A stretch of DNA of 64,000 bases from SIG622 sp045604705 (GCA_045604705.1 JAZUOO010000022.1:5869-69868); one strand, 5' to 3'. Shown: positions 10,278-18,743, counted from the stretch's first letter. Numbers and translations are program-made. The notes: generated from the sequence alone by a model not told the origin.

Positions 10278-10994
10278 TTAATACATTCCGCCTGCGCCGG
10301 GATTGGGAACATCCTTAACAGGTTCGGGCTTATCGGCAACAAGTGCTTCTGTTGTGAGGATCATGGATGCAACGGATGCCGCATTCTGGAGTGCACTTCT
10401 GGATACCTTCGCGGGGTCAACGATACCTGCTTCGTACATATCACAGTATACTTCGTTGTAAGCATCATAGCCGTAGCCTGACTTGCCGCTTGCCTTGATA
10501 TTTTCAAGAATTACAGAACCGTCCTTGCCCGCATTCGCAGCAATCTGACGAACCGGCTCTTCAAGTGCACGAAGTACTATTCTTACACCTGTCTTTTCGT
10601 CACCTTCAACCGTTTCAAGAACCTTTTCGACAGCACCTGTTACATTTACAAGAGCTGTTCCTCCGCCTGCAACAATACCCTCTTCAACAGCCGCCTTTGT
10701 AGCATTGAGAGCGTCTTCGATTCTGAGCTTCTTTTCTTTCATTTCGGTTTCTGTTGCCGCACCAACCTTGATAACAGCCACACCACCCGCGAGCTTTGCA
10801 AGTCTTTCCTGAAGCTTTTCTCTGTCAAAGTCGGATGTTGTAGTCTCAATAGCAGCTCTTATCTGACCGACTCTCGTCTTGATTTCATCGGGATCACCCT
10901 TGCCACCGACAATAATTGTGTTTTCCTTTGTAACCTTGATCTGACCGGCTCTTCCGAGCATATCGAGAGTTGTATCCTTAAGCTCAAGTCCGAG
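10278..10994 (-). pseudogene. groL: GroEL C-terminal part, separated from the N-terminal part by an in-frame stop
   Basis: Same reading frame as the upstream groEL part. Homology resumes at the codon after the TAA (LGLELKDTTLDMLGRAGQ) and runs without lesion to a normal Clostridial C-terminus (GAGGMY). It covers the rest of the apical domain, the intermediate domain (AKLAGGVAVIKVGAATETE) and the equatorial domain (VEEGIVAGGGTAL, GDEKTGVRIVLRALEEP). The first internal ATG, at 10961, has only a distant AAGGA (13 nt), so independent translation would start 11 codons late and weakly. On its own this part could not form a chaperonin subunit. Whether the stop is real or an assembly error is discussed in the findings. 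Confidence 0.8.
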
Positions 10995-11900
10995 TTACAC
11001 GGAAATATCCTGACCGCCTGTAAGAATTGCGATGTCTCTGAGCATTTCCTTTCTTCTGTCGCCAAAGCCGGGAGCCTTAACTGCAACACAGGTAAATGTT
11101 CCTCTGAGCTTGTTAACGATAAGTGTGGAAAGAGCTTCACCTTCAATATCCTCAGCTACGATAAGGAGCTTGTTTCCGGACTGCATAATCTGTACGATAA
11201 GAGGAAGAATATCCTGAATGTTGGAAATCTTCTTGTCTGTGATAAGAATTACGGGCTCGTCAATAACAGCTTCCATCTTATCTGTATCTGTTACCATATA
11301 GGGAGAGAGGTAACCTCTGTCAAACTGCATACCCTCAACAACCTCGCAATAGGTTTCTGCGGACTTTGATTCCTCAACAGTGATAACTCCGTCACTTGTA
11401 ACCTTTTCCATAGCATCAGCAATAAGCTGACCGATTACTTCATCAGCGGAAGAAACAGCACCTACTCTTGCAATGTCCTTAGAACCGTTAACCTTGTGAG
11501 AAATGTTAGCAAGCTCGCTAACTGCCGTGTCAACAGCCTTCTGAATACCCTTCTTGATAACCATGGGATTAGCACCTGCAACAACGTTCTTCATTCCCTC
11601 ACGAACAAAAGCCTGAGCGAGAAGAATAGCAGTAGTAGTACCGTCGCCTGCTGCATCATTTGTCTTTGTAGCAACTTCCCGAAGAAGCTGTGCCCCCATG
11701 TTTTCCATCGGATCTTCAAGTTCAATTTCCTTTGCGATGGTAACACCATCATTGGTAATAAGGGGAGAACCATACTTCTTATCAAGAACAACATTTCTAC
11801 CCTTGGGACCCATAGTAATTTTAACGGTATCCGCAGTAATATCCACACCCTTAACAAGTGCATTTCTTGCATCGATACCATGCGCAATAAGCTTTGCCAT
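10995..11900 (-). CDS. groL: Chaperonin GroEL, N-terminal 301 residues before an in-frame stop
   Basis: 60-kDa chaperonin, normally about 540 residues, here ended by TAA at 10995-10997 after residue 301. The equatorial ATP-binding motifs are intact (VKITMGPKGRNVVLDKKYG, NDGVTIAKEIELEDP, GDGTTTAILLAQA). The apical-domain start is also intact (VVEGMQFDRGYLSPYM, KAPGFGDRRKEML). Family members continue GGQVISEELG, but here the text is GGQDISV-stop-LGLEL. Lies downstream of groES in a CIRCE-controlled operon, with an unusually long 356-bp gap holding repeat sequence. No other groEL is in the window. Confidence 0.9.
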   Translation of the reverse strand: MAKLIAHGIDARNALVKGVDITADTVKITMGPKGRNVVLDKKYGSPLITNDGVTIAKEIELEDPMENMGAQLLREVATKTNDAAGDGTTTAILLAQAFVREGMKNVVAGANPMVIKKGIQKAVDTAVSELANISHKVNGSKDIARVGAVSSADEVIGQLIADAMEKVTSDGVITVEESKSAETYCEVVEGMQFDRGYLSPYMVTDTDKMEAVIDEPVILITDKKISNIQDILPLIVQIMQSGNKLLIVAEDIEGEALSTLIVNKLRGTFTCVAVKAPGFGDRRKEMLRDIAILTGGQDISV

Positions 11901-12256
11901 AATAATAAACCTCCAGATATGATAAATAGGATTTAGGGATTAGGATTTAGGGAAGAATAATTTCTGCACCAACCGTGTTCAAATATGAAGCTTTTGCCGG
12001 CAGAAATCTCCATTTTTTTAATGATCCGAAAAACACCAACTAAACCCTCTCGCCCGCAGGCGATACATTAAAATGAAAATTTCACATAGTGAAATTAACC
12101 TCAATTTTGCATTTTGCATTTTGCATTTTGCATTTGCATTTAACGCAATAAATTTTGCATTTTACGCTATGCACAATAAGTTTTGCGTTTAGCATTGCAA
12201 GCCACGGCGTGCACAAGATGGCACATCTTCGTCGTCACGCCCTACTTGTTTTTTGC
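11901..12256. repeat. Repeat-filled gap between groES and groEL
   Basis: 356 bp between two genes that are usually 20-60 bp apart. It contains GATTTAGGG-type direct repeats (about 11928-11952), an 8-9-bp tandem run of TTTTGCAT units (12113-12142), and near 12200-12245 a module (gccacggcgtgcacaagatg, then cacatcttcgtcgtcacgcc). That module recurs at 45893-45925 and 51032-51073. No gene seen. Probably transcribed as part of the groE mRNA. Confidence 0.75.
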
Positions 12257-12544
12257 TCAGTCTTCAACAACAGCGAGTATGTCCGCCTGTCTTACGATTG
12301 TATATTCCTCGCCGTCAAACTTAACCTCTGTGCCGGAATATTTGCTGATAATAACCTTATCACCTTTCTTAACGGTCATTGTAACTTCCTTGCCGTCAAC
12401 CATTCCGCCGGGACCTACTTCAATAACAGTTGCGAAGCTGGGCTTTTCTTTAGCTGCTCCCGTGAGAATGATACCGCTCTTTGTTGTTTCTTCGGCTTCG
12501 GTTGCCTTAACTATAACTCTGTCTGCAAGTGGCTTGAGTGTCAT
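12257..12544 (-). CDS. groS: Co-chaperonin GroES
   Basis: 95 residues, standard length. Heptameric lid of GroEL. Family motifs are present: MTLKPLADRVIVK at the N-terminus, the mobile loop with KSGIILTGAAKEKP (about 23-36), and VKKGDKVIISKYSGTEVKFDGEEY. First gene of the groE operon, under a CIRCE operator, with a good ribosome binding site (AAAGGAGG) upstream. Confidence 0.97.
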   Translation of the reverse strand: MTLKPLADRVIVKATEAEETTKSGIILTGAAKEKPSFATVIEVGPGGMVDGKEVTMTVKKGDKVIISKYSGTEVKFDGEEYTIVRQADILAVVED

Positions 12545-12592
12545 ACCGAATTCCTCCTTTGTAATATAAAAGATATAATTTTTACTCCGTTG

Positions 12593-12619
12593 TTAGCACT
12601 CTGCGTTTGTGAGTGCCAA
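12593..12619 (-). promoter_or_regulatory. CIRCE operator (HrcA binding site)
   Basis: TTAGCACTC-N9-GAGTGCCAA, matching the CIRCE consensus with one mismatch in the right arm. It lies between the promoter and groES, as in other Firmicutes, so the operon should be HrcA-repressed and heat-inducible. Confidence 0.95.
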
Positions 12620-12632
12620 AACTACAATGAGT

Positions 12633-12661
12633 ATTGTATTACATTAATATTGAAAAATCAA
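12633..12661 (-). promoter_or_regulatory. groES-groEL promoter
   Basis: Minus strand: TTGATT (12656-12661), 17-bp spacer, TACAAT (12633-12638). Housekeeping sigma-A type, directly upstream of CIRCE. Confidence 0.85.
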
Positions 12662-12746
12662 GTGTTTTTTGACTTATTTACATTTTTTTAACATTCGAAT
12701 TTTGCAGTCACGCACTCCGTGTGCTAATTCTGCATTATTCGACAGA

Positions 12747-13439
12747 TTACTTTCTGCGAAGTCCGCCAATCTTATCACATATCAGATTGTAATCACCGGA
12801 AACCAACACCTTATAAAGTTCAGCGTCGTCATTCACATCACCAAATGTCACAATACCACCGTGAGCCTCATCGCCCTCCTGGTGAAAATCCGAGCCGGAA
12901 ATCATTGAAAGACCGTGAATATCCGCCCAAAGCCTTGCAATATCGTTTCTTGATTCCTGTCTTGGGTGACCGTTGTTGACCTCAACGCCGTAAAGATACC
13001 GTGTAGGTATGACCTGCATCCAATCCCTGAACGGATGCGCCTGATAAATAAGAATTCCGTTTTCCCTTGCAAGCGGTGCAAACTGCGCAATATTCATCTC
13101 AAAAATGTCCGGATTATTTCGCAAAAATTCCTCCGTCACACCGTAAAGCAGAAAATCATTACACTTGTCACAGCGGAATCTCAGCTCGCAGCCGAGGAAC
13201 ACTTTCATTCCGTACTTCTTTGCATATTCCCTGCCCTCTCTTACCGGTGCAAGATAACTGTCAATAAATTCGTCCCAGCTTTTTTCCGCCTTTTCATAGC
13301 CGACAGTGTAAATGCCGAGATGATTTGAAATAACAATTCCGTCATAACCTTTGGCGTGGTATCTGTCAATTACATCGCAAACCGCCACATGACCGCAGCC
13401 GCTTACTTCCTTTGTGTGCACATGAAGATCTATGATCAT
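12747..13439 (-). CDS. PHP-domain metal-dependent phosphoesterase
   Basis: 230 residues. The PHP metal-binding motifs are visible: DLHVHTKEVSGCG at residues 3-15, the histidine in YQAHPFRDW (about 155), and a C-terminal GSDFHQEGD with Asp/His ligands (about 190). This fits the trinuclear-metal PHP phosphoesterase fold. Small stand-alone PHP proteins include histidinol phosphatases and nucleotide or nucleic acid phosphatases; the substrate cannot be told here. The start overlaps the stop of the methyltransferase gene by 4 bp, indicating one operon. Confidence 0.85.
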   Translation of the reverse strand: MIIDLHVHTKEVSGCGHVAVCDVIDRYHAKGYDGIVISNHLGIYTVGYEKAEKSWDEFIDSYLAPVREGREYAKKYGMKVFLGCELRFRCDKCNDFLLYGVTEEFLRNNPDIFEMNIAQFAPLARENGILIYQAHPFRDWMQVIPTRYLYGVEVNNGHPRQESRNDIARLWADIHGLSMISGSDFHQEGDEAHGGIVTFGDVNDDAELYKVLVSGDYNLICDKIGGLRRK

Positions 13440-14611
13440 TTCGTTTTTTCGCCTCTGTTCCCTTTTGTAAACGGCTTTTTATCTCCGAAATCCTTGAAAT
13501 ACTGGTAAAGATAACACTTTATCATACCGTTGTACAGCTTTCTCGCCTTATTAGAACGCTTGCCGTACAGCTTCTCGAATTCTTCCTCGCTTGTAAGAAG
13601 ATACATCTGCCACGGAGGAACAAGAGTACTCAACGTCTTACCAAGCTTCTTATAAAGTTCTCTTGCTTCCCTTATTGAACCCAGTCTTTCACCGTAAGGC
13701 GGATTGCAAACTATCGTGGTTCTCTCGCCGTTGTCAGATATTGTCAGAGCATCCTTTTGGAAAATCCTGATATAATTCTCCATCCCTGCCCTTTTGGCGT
13801 TTTCCTTTGCAAGCTTAACACAGTCCGGGTCAATATCCGAAGCCCAAGCCTTGAATGTGGTATCAAGTTTTACGGCATTTGCCGCTTCTTCCCTTGCATC
13901 CTTCCAAACCTTTTTGGGAATCCATCTGAAATGCTCAGAGGAAAATCTTCGTCTTATACCCGGAGCAGTATTTGTCATAATAAGAGCCGCCTCAATGGCG
14001 ATTGTTCCCGAGCCGCAGAAAGGATCCCAGGTTACAACATTTTCTCTCGGTCTTGAAAGCTTTACAAGTGCCGCCGCAAGAGTTTCACGTAAGGGGGCTT
14101 CCGCCGTTTTCTCACGGTATCCCCTTTTGAAAAGAGGCTCACCCGAGGTATCAATCATAACGGTTGCCTTATCATTCAATATGAAGAATTCGATTTTAAC
14201 CTTGGTTTCGTTTTCCTCGAACCAATCAATTCCGTAGACGCTTTTAAGACGCTCAACCATAGCTTTCTTTACTATACTCTGACAGTCGGGAATGCTGGCA
14301 AGCTGCGATTTTATGGAATGTCCCGAATTCGGGAAAGCGTCCTTTTCTCCGATAAACTTCTCCCACGCAATAGCCTTTGTTCCGTCAAACAGCTCCGTGA
14401 ATGTAGTCGCAGTAAACTCGCCCGCAACAATAAAAACACGTTCCGCACATCTCAGCCACATATTACAGCGTGCAATTGCCGTTATATCACCCTCAAAGTA
14501 AACTCTGCCATCTATTGTTTCAAGACGCTTGTAACCGAGAGCATCAATTTCCTCGCCCACAAGCCTTTCAAGTCCGAAAAGACAGGTGGCGGCATATTTG
14601 AATTTTTCCAT
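13436..14611 (-). CDS. THUMP-domain class I rRNA (guanine-N2)-methyltransferase, RlmL/YpsC-like
   Basis: 391 residues. A THUMP RNA-binding domain covers about residues 45-155 and a Rossmann methyltransferase follows. The SAM motif is DPFCGSGTIAIEA (about 195) and the catalytic NPPY is in IVCNPPYGERL (about 285). Members of this family methylate N2 of guanosine in 23S rRNA; the Firmicute version is shorter than E. coli RlmL because the second methyltransferase domain is absent. It is the middle gene of a three-gene operon, 3 bp after the membrane protein gene and overlapping the PHP gene. Confidence 0.9.
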   Translation of the reverse strand: MEKFKYAATCLFGLERLVGEEIDALGYKRLETIDGRVYFEGDITAIARCNMWLRCAERVFIVAGEFTATTFTELFDGTKAIAWEKFIGEKDAFPNSGHSIKSQLASIPDCQSIVKKAMVERLKSVYGIDWFEENETKVKIEFFILNDKATVMIDTSGEPLFKRGYREKTAEAPLRETLAAALVKLSRPRENVVTWDPFCGSGTIAIEAALIMTNTAPGIRRRFSSEHFRWIPKKVWKDAREEAANAVKLDTTFKAWASDIDPDCVKLAKENAKRAGMENYIRIFQKDALTISDNGERTTIVCNPPYGERLGSIREARELYKKLGKTLSTLVPPWQMYLLTSEEEFEKLYGKRSNKARKLYNGMIKCYLYQYFKDFGDKKPFTKGNRGEKTK

Positions 14612-14614
14612 ACT

Positions 14615-15103
14615 TTACTTCTTGTTGTTATCCTTGTTTTCGTTTTTTTCCTGTGCCTTATCAACGTATACGTTTTTGTACTCAGACTCCTTAACAGTCA
14701 TCTCTTTCTCAAAGTAACCGAGAAGCGCACCTGCAAGTGCAATTATTGCAAAAACAATAACATACAGCGTAGTCATAATAAGAATCTGACTTGCAGTCAC
14801 CCCGGGAACAGACTTCTTTATCCACACGAAATAACCTGCATAAACAAGCACCAGCTTTATTACGTGTCTTGCCGCCTGATTTAACTTTGGAATTATATCG
14901 GTGAGTGTAATAACCAATCCCGAATACGCCGAAAGAATAAGGATGCTTCCGAACATTCTCTCAATATCCGACCATGCCCAGCCTATTCCGCCGTAAACAT
15001 CCGATGTTCTGTAAAACACCATTATCGCAAACGCCATACAGGTATAAATAGCAAATGTAATGTTAAGAAGCTTTTTAATCTGATTAAGTACTTTCATTCG
15101 CAT
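14615..15103 (-). CDS. Four-helix membrane protein, unknown function
   Basis: 162 residues. Four hydrophobic segments (about 12-32, 48-68, 80-97 and 103-128) are followed by a charged, Lys/Glu/Asn-rich cytoplasmic tail (KAQEKNENKDNNKK). The overall size and layout recall DUF3021-type proteins, but I cannot confirm the family. First gene of an operon with the rRNA methyltransferase and PHP genes. Confidence 0.7.
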   Translation of the reverse strand: MRMKVLNQIKKLLNITFAIYTCMAFAIMVFYRTSDVYGGIGWAWSDIERMFGSILILSAYSGLVITLTDIIPKLNQAARHVIKLVLVYAGYFVWIKKSVPGVTASQILIMTTLYVIVFAIIALAGALLGYFEKEMTVKESEYKNVYVDKAQEKNENKDNNKK

Positions 15104-15128
15104 AATCCTCCATTTTAATATTCAAAAT

Positions 15129-15157
15129 ATGATACCACTATTTTCCGCATTTTTCAA
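15129..15157 (-). promoter_or_regulatory. Promoter of the membrane protein-methyltransferase-PHP operon
   Basis: Minus strand: TTGAAA (15152-15157), 17-bp spacer, TATCAT (15129-15134), 26 bp upstream of the start codon at 15103. Confidence 0.75.
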
Positions 15158-15241
15158 GAATTAATTTGAAGTAATTATATAAACATTTCCTGAACAACGG
15201 TAAATAATGGTCGTGTTCAGCATAATTTCACAGTAGATAAC

Positions 15242-15270
15242 TTGTATATTCAAGAAATTTGCTGTATAAT
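15242..15270 (+). promoter_or_regulatory. Promoter of the DUF5685-DnaJ operon
   Basis: TTGTAT (15242-15247), 17-bp spacer, TATAAT (15265-15270), 33 bp before the start codon. Confidence 0.75.
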
Positions 15271-15302
15271 AATGTTTTACAAGGAAGAAAGGAGAGAATA
15301 CC

Positions 15303-16196
15303 ATGTTCGGATATATACGTCCATATGAAGACGAGCTTCGGGTAAAAAGCCTCAAGCTGTACAGATGCATCTACTGCGGACTATGTAAAAGTGCCGGCAA
15401 GCATATCGGTATATTCTCAAGATTCTTTCTCAGCTACGACTATACCCTGTTTGCAGCTGTCCGCATGATATTTGAAAAGACTCCCTACACTTTCACTCAG
15501 AAGCGGTGCGGCTTCCATCTTTTCGCCAAAAAGAATATCGTCGCCGACAACAGCGTTCTCGCACTTTCCTCGGCAATTTTTTCCATTATGACATATTATA
15601 AAATCAAAGATAACATAAAGGATGAAAAGTTCTTCAAAGCCCTTGGTGCAAGGCTTATTCTCCCGATTGCTTTACACATGAAAAAAAAGGCTCTCAGGTG
15701 CGGATATACCGACACGGAAGCAATAATCTGCGACTGCATGGAAAGAATAGCCTCTCTTGAAAAGGAAAACTGTGCATCACCGCTTGAAATGTCTGAGGCT
15801 TTCGGCGATATGATGGGCTATCTTTTAAAGCTGGGACTTTCCGAAGAAGACAAAGAAGATGCCTACACAGCAGGCTTTGAAATAGGGAAATTCATATATA
15901 ACGCCGACGCTTTGGACGACCTTGAAAAAGACGAAAAAAACAGCAGCTTCAATCCATATCTCAATGAATACGGGAGTGCCGAGTGTGCTGCCGAAGAAGT
16001 CAAAAAGCAGAGAAACACTCTGCTTCGTGGCACCGACACTGCGGCTGACATAATAAGCGAGAGAATGAAGCATCTTAATAGGCCCTTACGCGAGCTTTGC
16101 GAAATAGTTCAGAACATACTTTATCTCGGCTGTCCCTCGGTCATTGACACCATACTTTTAAAAGAGGACTGCCGTAACTTTCGCAAAGGGTCGTAA
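15303..16196 (+). CDS. DUF5685 family protein
   Basis: 297 residues. The N-terminus MFGYIRPYEDELRVK, followed by a conserved RCIYCGLCKSAG (about 23-34), is characteristic of DUF5685 in Clostridia. Further cysteines and acidic residues (ICDCMERIASLEKENC; YNADALDDLEKDEKN) may form a metal or prenyltransferase-like site. The all-alpha, Asp-rich pattern resembles the isoprenoid synthase fold, but this is inference. Good ribosome binding site (AAGGAGAG). The DnaJ gene follows 26 bp later, an arrangement repeatedly seen in Clostridia. Function unknown. Confidence 0.8.
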   Translation: MFGYIRPYEDELRVKSLKLYRCIYCGLCKSAGKHIGIFSRFFLSYDYTLFAAVRMIFEKTPYTFTQKRCGFHLFAKKNIVADNSVLALSSAIFSIMTYYKIKDNIKDEKFFKALGARLILPIALHMKKKALRCGYTDTEAIICDCMERIASLEKENCASPLEMSEAFGDMMGYLLKLGLSEEDKEDAYTAGFEIGKFIYNADALDDLEKDEKNSSFNPYLNEYGSAECAAEEVKKQRNTLLRGTDTAADIISERMKHLNRPLRELCEIVQNILYLGCPSVIDTILLKEDCRNFRKGS

Positions 16197-16222
16197 AGCG
16201 GTAACTGAAAGGAAATAAATCA

Positions 16223-16846
16223 ATGAAAAGTCCATACGAAATACTGGGTGTATCACCGGGGGCAAGCGACGAAGAAATCAAAGCGGCATACAGAAAGCTC
16301 GCAAAAAAATATCATCCCGATGCCAATCCCGGAAGTGAATACGCCGCAGAAAAAATGCGTGAGCTCAACGCCGCATACGACAAAATACAGGAAATGAGAA
16401 ACGGAAAGTCCTCCTCGGGATCTTCCTACGGCTCATACAATCAGTACGGCTCTGCCTCCTACGGTGACAAGGATGCCTACGAAGCCATGAAAAGCAATGC
16501 AAGAAATTACATCAATGCGGGCAACATACTTGCGGCAATAACACTGCTTCAGAACATCCCCGAGGGCTACAGAGATGCAGAATGGCATTATATCATGGGT
16601 CATGTTTATTACCGTATGAATAATATAGGACGTGCATCAAGGGAATTTTCCATTGCTCACTCGCTTGAGCCTTCAAATGAGGAATACCGAACCGCCTTTG
16701 AATCCGCCAATTCCAGAAGCGAAGGCTATAACGACTATACCGGCGGCGGTCAGTATGAATCAACAAATATCGGCTGCTCCTGCTGTGACCTGTGTACCTG
16801 CCTGTGCTGTCTTAACTCAGTGTTTGACTGTCTTCGCGGCTGTTGA
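16223..16846 (+). CDS. J-domain protein with TPR-like middle and Cys-rich tail
   Basis: 207 residues. The N-terminal J-domain (residues 1-62) has the HPD motif in KKYHPDANPG at about 30-39. A Ser/Gly/Tyr linker follows, then a TPR-like helical region (NARNYINAGNILAAITLLQN). The extreme C-terminus has 10 cysteines within about 25 residues (CSCCDLCTCLCCL). Such a tail could bind metal or carry lipid, which is speculation. It is not DnaJ itself: the Gly/Phe and CXXCXGXG domains are missing. It probably directs DnaK to a membrane-linked client together with its DUF5685 and membrane-protein neighbours. Confidence 0.85.
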   Translation: MKSPYEILGVSPGASDEEIKAAYRKLAKKYHPDANPGSEYAAEKMRELNAAYDKIQEMRNGKSSSGSSYGSYNQYGSASYGDKDAYEAMKSNARNYINAGNILAAITLLQNIPEGYRDAEWHYIMGHVYYRMNNIGRASREFSIAHSLEPSNEEYRTAFESANSRSEGYNDYTGGGQYESTNIGCSCCDLCTCLCCLNSVFDCLRGC

Positions 16847-16866
16847 CAGCTTTGGAGGAATTAATA

Positions 16867-17403
16867 TTGAAAAGACTTGAAACCAAAAAAATAGCTCTTG
16901 CATCTCTGTTATGCGCTTTGTCGGTGATAATTTCCATTATGGGCTGTGTTTTTGACATGGCGGATCTTGTGGCAACGTCAGCCTCTTCGGTTATCGTCGC
17001 ACTTGCAAGAATTGAACTTCGAGGAAAGTATCCTTATCTTATCTATGCCGTGGTAAGTGTATTGCTGTTCCTGCTTTTTCCGACAGCCACGGTCACGCTG
17101 TATTTTATCCTTTTCTTCGGATACTATCCGATAATACGCGATTTCCTTGCAAAAACACCTAAGTATATATGTCTTATATTGAAGTTCGCTGTTTTTAATA
17201 CGGCGATAATTTTCATATATTTTCTGATGAAAAAGCTTCTCCTTTTTGAGCAAGCAGAAACGGAAAGCTACCTTATTCCGGCACTTTGGTTCGTGGCGAA
17301 TATTTTCTTCGGAGTATTTGACTTTTCGCTGAATATCTTCATGTCGGCATACACTCACGTTTTCAGAAAGAAGTGGGGTATAGACAAATTTATGCTCCGT
17401 TGA
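16867..17403 (+). CDS. Multi-pass membrane protein, unknown function
   Basis: 178 residues with five or six hydrophobic helices. I chose TTG at 16867 (KRLETKKIALASLLCALSV) because GGAGG at 16854-16858 lies 8 bp upstream. A TTG further up at 16843 would put the ribosome binding site inside the gene. The pattern 'KIALASLLCALSVII...LVATSASSVIVALARIELRGKYPYLIYAVVS' is common in Clostridial membrane proteins resembling ECF-transporter S components, but a substrate is not evident. It follows the DnaJ-like gene directly and is probably co-transcribed. Confidence 0.75.
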   Translation: MKRLETKKIALASLLCALSVIISIMGCVFDMADLVATSASSVIVALARIELRGKYPYLIYAVVSVLLFLLFPTATVTLYFILFFGYYPIIRDFLAKTPKYICLILKFAVFNTAIIFIYFLMKKLLLFEQAETESYLIPALWFVANIFFGVFDFSLNIFMSAYTHVFRKKWGIDKFMLR

Positions 17404-17515
17404 CCATAATATAATAATATTTCGGGATATATTCACACAAATGTCACATTAATCGGTTATACTGATTAGGTTCAGAAAAACAATAACTTTTTATATTCAG
17501 AAAGGATCAAAAAAC

Positions 17516-18649
17516 ATGAAAAAGAACAGAATTTTTGCAATGTCGTTGGCTACACTTTTCTGCGTTTCTTCTTTGACAGCATGCACTTCAAAGGAGAACA
17601 CAAACGATAATAAATTATCCGGCTCCGAAAAAGACCATAACCACATAGAAGCTCCCGCAGGCACCCCCAATGCTTCCGGCGATGAAGTGTTTCCCGCTTC
17701 CAAGGCAGAAGCAAAGAAGCTCGCTGACGAGATCACAAAGAGAGCAAGAGACGGCGAGGATTTTTACTCCCTGGTTGAAGAATACGGCGAAGACCCCGGA
17801 ATGGTAAACAACCCCGAAGGCTATCTTTTCACATACGGAACAATGGTTAAGGAATTTGAAGAAGCTTCCTTTGCGCTTGAAGTAGGTGAAATAAGCGATC
17901 CCGTTGAAACACCCTACGGTTATCACATCATCAAGAAGCTCCCTCTCGACCTTGACCCCGCAAGTGCCGAATATCTTGACATCGCATACGCTGTCGGCGG
18001 CGATAAGCTTACAACCGAGCTTGCAGCATATGTGGAAGGACTTGAAGTTGAATACACAGACGCTTTCAACGAACTTACCGTAATGAATATGGGAACTTCC
18101 AAGGTAGCTGCAGAAAACGATACCACAGCAGTTCCCGGCCTTGACACCTATGATTGGAAACACAGCGATAACGAAGTAATGTTCTATGTGGGAACCGCAC
18201 CCGTTACCTTCGGTGAATACCGCTACTATGCAATGGGCAACAAGGTATACATGGATAACAATAACGACTCATACTGGACAGAAGAAACCGAAGCAGAATA
18301 TAAGAACACTCTCGTTGAACAGTTCAAGCAATTTGTAGGCATAAAACTCCTTGCAACATCCGAAGCATACGGACTTGAACTTGAAGACTCCGACTACGAA
18401 AAGATAGACGAAACCATCTCAAGCTACAAAACACAGTTCGGTGAAGATGGCTTTGCGGAAGTCCTCAACGAAATCTTCGTTAATGAAGCCATATTCGAAT
18501 ATATGCTTGAGTATGATTTGTACACAGAAAAGCTGCTTCTCGCTAATGCATCCGCAGAGGAAATTGAAAAGTACGCCGCAGAAAACTATGTCCGTGTTCA
18601 GCACGTTCTTGTTTCCTTCACCGAAGAAGAAGTACAGACAGCAAAATAA
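17516..18649 (+). CDS. Parvulin-type peptidyl-prolyl isomerase lipoprotein with permuted domain order
   Basis: 377 residues. Signal peptide with lipobox LTAC (Cys23), so probably an extracellular PrsA-like foldase. The order is unusual. Residues about 62-145 are the second part of a parvulin domain (DGEDFYSLVEEYGEDPGM, MVKEFEEASFALEVGEISDP, GYHIIK with His137). Residues about 215-355 are the SurA/PrsA N-terminal helical domain (EVMFYVGTAPVTFGEYRYY...). The last 20 residues (YVRVQHVLVSFTEEE, His363) are the first beta strand of a parvulin domain, and the protein stops there. Both active-site histidines are present but at opposite ends. Terminator 15 bp downstream. Confidence 0.85.
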   Translation: MKKNRIFAMSLATLFCVSSLTACTSKENTNDNKLSGSEKDHNHIEAPAGTPNASGDEVFPASKAEAKKLADEITKRARDGEDFYSLVEEYGEDPGMVNNPEGYLFTYGTMVKEFEEASFALEVGEISDPVETPYGYHIIKKLPLDLDPASAEYLDIAYAVGGDKLTTELAAYVEGLEVEYTDAFNELTVMNMGTSKVAAENDTTAVPGLDTYDWKHSDNEVMFYVGTAPVTFGEYRYYAMGNKVYMDNNNDSYWTEETEAEYKNTLVEQFKQFVGIKLLATSEAYGLELEDSDYEKIDETISSYKTQFGEDGFAEVLNEIFVNEAIFEYMLEYDLYTEKLLLANASAEEIEKYAAENYVRVQHVLVSFTEEEVQTAK

Positions 18650-18663
18650 AACAACAATTCCAC

Positions 18664-18692
18664 ACGGAAGCCTTAACGGGTTTCCGTTTTTT
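18664..18692 (+). terminator. Terminator after the parvulin lipoprotein gene
   Basis: ACGGAAGCC-ttaa-cGGGTTTCCGT hairpin followed by TTTTTT, starting 15 bp after the stop. It shows that the gene really ends here. Confidence 0.85.
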
Positions 18693-18743
18693 ATGCAACA
18701 ATATGACAACTATAAGATTTTATCAATTTTAACGAAAATTGTA

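Noticed and set aside
10995..10997. Recoded TAA (sense codon) in groEL
   Set aside because: TAA serves as normal stop in many neighbouring genes and no recoding signal is visible.
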